Source: Cloacimonetes bacterium UBA6081 (lineage in GTDB: Bacteria > Cloacimonadota > Cloacimonadia > Cloacimonadales > Cloacimonadaceae). From it: DNA of 7,488 bases. The position numbers and the translations under genes were made by a program. Under the pieces are notes generated by a model. The model saw nothing but the letters and a program-made list of their open reading frames with translations. It had not been told where the DNA came from and made no database searches. The stretch spans positions 21,189 to 28,676 of the forward strand of contig DIXL01000110.1 of the NCBI GenBank assembly GCA_002428685.1. Direction: 5' to 3'. How positions within the stretch are numbered: the stretch's first letter is position 1; every line of letters begins with the position of its first letter. Shown piece by piece: positions 6,205-7,488 of the stretch.

Positions 6205-7377
6205 CTACATCCTCATTCCGAAGCCGTTGGTTTTGGTTCCCGGCTCGTTCAGCAGTATTTTGTCGCCTTCCTGCAAGCCTTCTATCACTTCCACATTTTG
6301 CATATCATTTGCACCCAGTTTTACGGGAGTAGCAACGCCGGTTGGTTGGCTGACAGCCGGTTTTTTGCTCTTTTTATCTGTTTTGGCTGGGGCTGGGGCA
6401 GCGGTAACTTTATACACTACATCCTGGTTGGAATCGTTGCTAAATACCGCCCGGATGGGTATGGTCAGCACATCTTTTCGGGAATCACCCATGATGCTGA
6501 CGTTGGCGGTCATGCCAGGCTTCACGGTTTGACCATTGGCATTAATGCTGATTTCCACGGGGAAAACCTTGGCGTTGTTTTCGGTGATTGCCTGGGGAGC
6601 AATTTTTACTATCTGGCCATGGTATTGCTCATAAGGCAAGGCGTCAATTTTAATCTCTGCCGTCTGATGCAGCATAAATTTGGCAATATCCACTTCGTTA
6701 ATGTTGCTTTTTACAATCATCTGGTTCAAATCGGCAATTTTCATCACCACTGTTCCCTCACCATAGCTGCTCATGCTGGATTGCACCATTTCACCTTCGT
6801 TGATGTTGCGTTCAATCACCACTCCGCTGGAGGTGGCAAACACATGCGTAACCTTGCCGGGAACATCCAGATCGCGAATCATTTCATATTGTTTGCCGGC
6901 CTGTTCATATTCTATTCTGGCAGATTTTAACAAGTCCGAGGCCTTGTCATATTCTTCTTGCGAAATGTATTTTTTCTCCAGAAGGATGGCTTTATCGGCT
7001 AAGTCTTTGGTGGCGGTAGTCAATTGAATCTCGGCCTTTTGGAGGGTTGCCTTGGTGTTAAACAGCGTATTCGCCTGGTTGTAATCCGGCTCGATATCGG
7101 CAATTATTTGGCCGGATTTTACATAATCGTTTTCGCCGGCATAAAACTTTACAATTTTACCGCTCACCTTGGATTTCAACGAAACCACCGTCTGCGGCAT
7201 AACCTGCCCGGTTATTTCGATGCGGGAAGAGATTTCTCCCTTGCTAACCGTTACCGTATCGGAATCGGTTTTCGGGTCAGCAGTTTCTTTTTTGGCAATT
7301 CCACAGCGTGAAACCAGTGCCAATGTAACCACTGCCAACACACTGATTCCGATTATAATCTTCCATTTTTTGCGCAT
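6205..7377 (-). CDS. MacA/HlyD-type periplasmic adaptor subunit
   Basis: A 390-residue membrane-fusion (adaptor) protein. MRKKWK plus a hydrophobic segment at about 7-23 anchor it in the inner membrane. Cys25 follows the helix, but Arg24 before it does not fit a lipobox. The first half of the lipoyl domain (VSGKIVKFYAGENDYVKSGQ) is at 71-90. A helical hairpin spans about 100-167, with tip ILLEKKYISQEEYDKA (131-146), in line with the L-x4-I-S-x4-D pattern that contacts TolC-type channels. The second lipoyl half (SSGVVIERNINEGEMV) is at 183-198, followed by beta-barrel and membrane-proximal domains. A Pro/Lys/Ala-rich stretch at 327-345 interrupts the last domain. ATG 7377 is preferred over an upstream TTG at 7413-7411 because AGAGGT lies just before it and the protein then starts with a normal signal anchor. 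It is the first gene of the operon, so it probably links the ABC-2 complex to the outer membrane. Confidence 0.93.
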   Translation of the reverse strand: MRKKWKIIIGISVLAVVTLALVSRCGIAKKETADPKTDSDTVTVSKGEISSRIEITGQVMPQTVVSLKSKVSGKIVKFYAGENDYVKSGQIIADIEPDYNQANTLFNTKATLQKAEIQLTTATKDLADKAILLEKKYISQEEYDKASDLLKSARIEYEQAGKQYEMIRDLDVPGKVTHVFATSSGVVIERNINEGEMVQSSMSSYGEGTVVMKIADLNQMIVKSNINEVDIAKFMLHQTAEIKIDALPYEQYHGQIVKIAPQAITENNAKVFPVEISINANGQTVKPGMTANVSIMGDSRKDVLTIPIRAVFSNDSNQDVVYKVTAAPAPAKTDKKSKKPAVSQPTGVATPVKLGANDMQNVEVIEGLQEGDKILLNEPGTKTNGFGMRM

Positions 7378-7435
7378 GATACCTCTGATTTGATGCAATC
7401 TGCTTTCATTCAATCCAAACCCTGTGATCTGGGAA

Positions 7436-7445
7436 ATTATGTCAA
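7436..7445 (-). promoter_or_regulatory. Weak candidate promoter upstream of the adaptor operon
   Basis: The minus strand reads TTGACATAAT (7445-7436). TGACATAAT is an extended -10 (TGn plus CATAAT, five of six matches to TATAAT), which would start transcription near 7429 and leave a leader of about 50 bases. The same bases begin with a perfect TTGACA, but no -10 sits 16-18 bp downstream of it. The two readings are mutually exclusive, and the operon may instead begin with a gene outside the window. Nothing else is recognisable in 7378-7488. Confidence 0.25.
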
Positions 7446-7488
7446 TAAATTTCGCTTTCTTGCTATCATTCCCATATCAATGCCATAT

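Noticed and set aside
6301..6307. The adaptor as a lipoprotein because of Cys25 right after the N-terminal hydrophobic segment (the cysteine is actually encoded near 7303-7305).
   Set aside because: Arg24 directly before the cysteine and the sequence LVSRC do not match a lipobox; an uncleaved anchor or ordinary signal peptide is more likely.
7378..7413. TTG start for the adaptor adding 12 residues (beginning MNESRLHQ).
   Set aside because: It places a polar stretch before the signal anchor and lacks a good ribosome binding site. The ATG at 7377 has AGAGGT just upstream and yields a typical MRKKWK anchor.
7421..7434. TGTGATCT as a CRP-type operator half-site upstream of the adaptor gene.
   Set aside because: Only one half of the expected TGTGA-N6-TCACA dyad is present in the right spacing. 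A single 8-base match is expected by chance.
7437..7487. A minus-strand frame ending in TAA at 7439-7437 as the tail of an upstream gene.
   Set aside because: Only 16 codons are visible, with no recognisable family feature, so an upstream partial gene cannot be claimed.

Overview
The window holds seven genes, all on the minus strand, and two repeat-rich intergenic stretches. Read in the direction of transcription (right to left), the right three quarters is one compact operon of six genes: a periplasmic adaptor of the MacA/HlyD type (6205-7377), an ABC ATPase (5226-6194), an ABC-2 permease (4507-5229), a GldG-type auxiliary protein (2932-4506), a DUF4340 membrane-anchored protein (2025-2945) and a GNAT acetyltransferase (1597-2019). 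The five junctions are all overlaps or gaps of at most 10 bp, so co-transcription and translational coupling are very likely. After a 299-bp intergenic region, a separate gene for a group III-type 6-phosphofructokinase (200-1297) follows, with its own candidate promoter.

The ATPase, permease, GldG and DUF4340 proteins match the GldA/GldF/GldG family of ABC-2 exporters, named for Bacteroidetes gliding motility but widespread in non-gliding bacteria. The unusual element is the tandem adaptor gene. Its lipoyl halves and coiled-coil hairpin tip are of the kind that docks on a TolC-like outer-membrane channel. Taken together the genes could encode an envelope-spanning export or envelope-maintenance machine in a diderm bacterium. 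The substrate cannot be read from the sequence, and no outer-membrane channel gene lies inside the window.

The intergenic DNA is distinctive. Positions 1-199 are a patchwork of four unrelated short tandem repeats (periods 8, 7, 9 and 10 bp). The 1298-1596 gap carries two inverted copies of a REP-like palindromic unit around an 82-bp spacer, resembling a REPIN.

Organism: a diderm bacterium of moderate GC content with clear Shine-Dalgarno sites. The mixed-type phosphofructokinase, the Gld-like ABC operon and the microrepeat-rich intergenic DNA would fit a Cloacimonadota or other FCB-group genome. That placement is an impression, not something the sequence proves. I saw no rRNA, tRNA, CRISPR, transposase or phage gene.
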